Both the position numbers and the translations under genes were made by a program. This document shows, piece by piece, positions 5,559 through 6,418 of a DNA stretch of 6,418 nucleotides. The stretch comes from Gemmatimonadota bacterium (GTDB lineage Bacteria; Gemmatimonadota; Gemmatimonadetes; Longimicrobiales; Gaopeijiaceae): positions 1 through 6,418 of the forward strand of contig JACQVC010000143.1 in NCBI GenBank assembly GCA_016209995.1, given 5' to 3'. Below the pieces are notes generated by a model that saw nothing but the letters and a program-made list of their open reading frames with translations, made no database searches and had not been told where the DNA came from. Each line of letters begins with the position of its first letter. The first letter of the stretch is position 1.

Positions 5559-6418
5559 CTACGTTGCGCCATCGAGTACCTCGCGCACTCGTCGGCCCAG
5601 GTCCGCGATGGTCCAGGGTTTCTCCAGAAACGGCGCGTCCGCTCCGAGACTCGAGCCTTCGCGGACGTCATGGCTGGTGTAGCCGCTCACGAAGAGGATC
5701 TTCACCTGCTTGCCCTGCTGGCGCAACCTGCGGGCGAGCTCGGCGCCACCGAGCTTCGGCATGACGAGATCGGTCACGATCAGCTCGACGTCGGCCTCGT
5801 GCTGCGCGAACAACTCGAGCGCCTCCTCGCCATCGGAGGCGACGAGCACGCGGTAACCCAGGCGCTCGAGCGCACGACACGCCGTGCGCCGTAGGGGCGG
5901 CTCGTCCTCGACGAGAAGGATCGTTTCTGTCGCATCGCGTGGCTCGCCCGCGGCAGGCGCAGCCGCAGCGGGTGCGACGGCGTCATCCATAGCTCGGAGG
6001 TAGACCTTGACGGTCGTGCCGCGGCCTGGCTCGCTGTAGACGTGCACGAAGCCGTTGTGTTGCTTCACGAGCCCATAGACGACCGCCATGCCGAGACCGG
6101 TGCCCGACCCGCCGGGTTTCGTAGTGAAAAACGGCTCGAACACTTTCTGACGTGTTTCCTCGTCCATGCCGATCCCGGTGTCGCTCACGGAGAGACGCAC
6201 GTAGCGGCCCGGCACCACCCATCCATGTCGCTCGCGGTCCTCCTCGCCGAGCTGAGTACCGTCGATCGCGATGCGCAGCAAGCCACCATCGGGCATGGCG
6301 TCGCGGGAGTTGGTCGCCAGGTTCAGGAGGATCTGCTCGATCGCCGCGGGATCCGCGAGCACCGGTGGTAGCTCCTCCTCCGCAGAGCTTCTGATTTCCA
6401 CGCCCGCGGGAACCACGC
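5559..6418 (-). CDS. Hybrid sensor histidine kinase with C-terminal receiver domain, partial (N-terminus off window)
   Basis: Only the C-terminal 286 or so residues are in the window; the frame stays open to the right edge, so the sensor and the phospho-accepting HisKA region lie outside it. Numbering from the first full codon, the ATPase domain shows the N box (NLATNSRDAMPDGG, N36), G1 (DTGIGM, 79-84), the F box (FEPFFTTK, 93-100) and G2 (GTGLGM, 105-110). An Ala/Pro-rich linker at 143-160 joins it to a complete receiver: acidic E170/D171, phosphoacceptor D216 (VTDLVMP), S244 (FVSGY) and K266 (EKPW). This is the CckA/NtrB-like style of kinase with a fused receiver. It would phosphorylate itself and pass the phosphate to D216 or onward to a partner that is not visible. 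The pathway is unknown. It is co-oriented with the GlcF-like and M20 genes, but the repeat element and 171-base gap argue against a simple operon. Confidence 0.92.
   Translation of the reverse strand, partial: VVPAGVEIRSSAEEELPPVLADPAAIEQILLNLATNSRDAMPDGGLLRIAIDGTQLGEEDRERHGWVVPGRYVRLSVSDTGIGMDEETRQKVFEPFFTTKPGGSGTGLGMAVVYGLVKQHNGFVHVYSEPGRGTTVKVYLRAMDDAVAPAAAAPAAGEPRDATETILLVEDEPPLRRTACRALERLGYRVLVASDGEEALELFAQHEADVELIVTDLVMPKLGGAELARRLRQQGKQVKILFVSGYTSHDVREGSSLGADAPFLEKPWTIADLGRRVREVLDGAT

Overview
The window comes from a high-GC, Gram-negative (diderm) bacterium. This follows from an outer-membrane beta-barrel protein ending in phenylalanine, Sec signal peptides with AxA cleavage sites, and very G/C-rich third codon positions. 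The gene mix and the short intergenic repeats remind me of Gemmatimonadota or a similar soil/metagenome lineage. That placement is an inference: the window contains no marker gene that would prove it.

Layout. Positions 1-239 are a non-coding leader. Two genes follow on the + strand. The first (240-1946) is an exported protein with a bactofilin-like beta-helical segment joined to an Omp85/ShlB-type beta-barrel without POTRA domains. The second (2046-2765) is a secreted DUF4390-like protein of unknown function. Three genes on the - strand converge on them, in transcription order: a hybrid histidine kinase/receiver protein cut by the right window edge (5559-6418), a GlcF-type iron-sulfur oxidoreductase subunit (3999-5387), and an M20 (carboxypeptidase G2-like) metallopeptidase (2857-3996). 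The last two are probably translationally coupled. GlcF is normally the electron-transfer subunit of glycolate oxidase together with the flavoproteins GlcD and GlcE. Neither flavoprotein is in the window.

The most unusual aspect is that the gaps between genes are filled with different short repeats. (1) A ~42-bp imperfect tandem pair at 2018-2101 surrounds the start of the DUF4390-like gene. A diverged relative, a clean 9-bp-stem palindrome, lies in frame inside the GlcF gene at 4814-4854. (2) An octamer array GAGGNTCA, present in both orientations, spans the gap between the two convergent stop codons (2765-2848). (3) A 136-bp REPIN-like doublet (5402-5537) consists of two perfect 28-bp inverted copies of the common 'ATTCCGGC-GAAA-GCCGGAAT' palindrome and ends just before the GlcF start codon.

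I saw no RNA genes, CRISPR array, transposase or defence system. No single multi-gene novel system is evident. The points worth following up are the bactofilin-barrel fusion and the repeat families, particularly the one inside a coding sequence.
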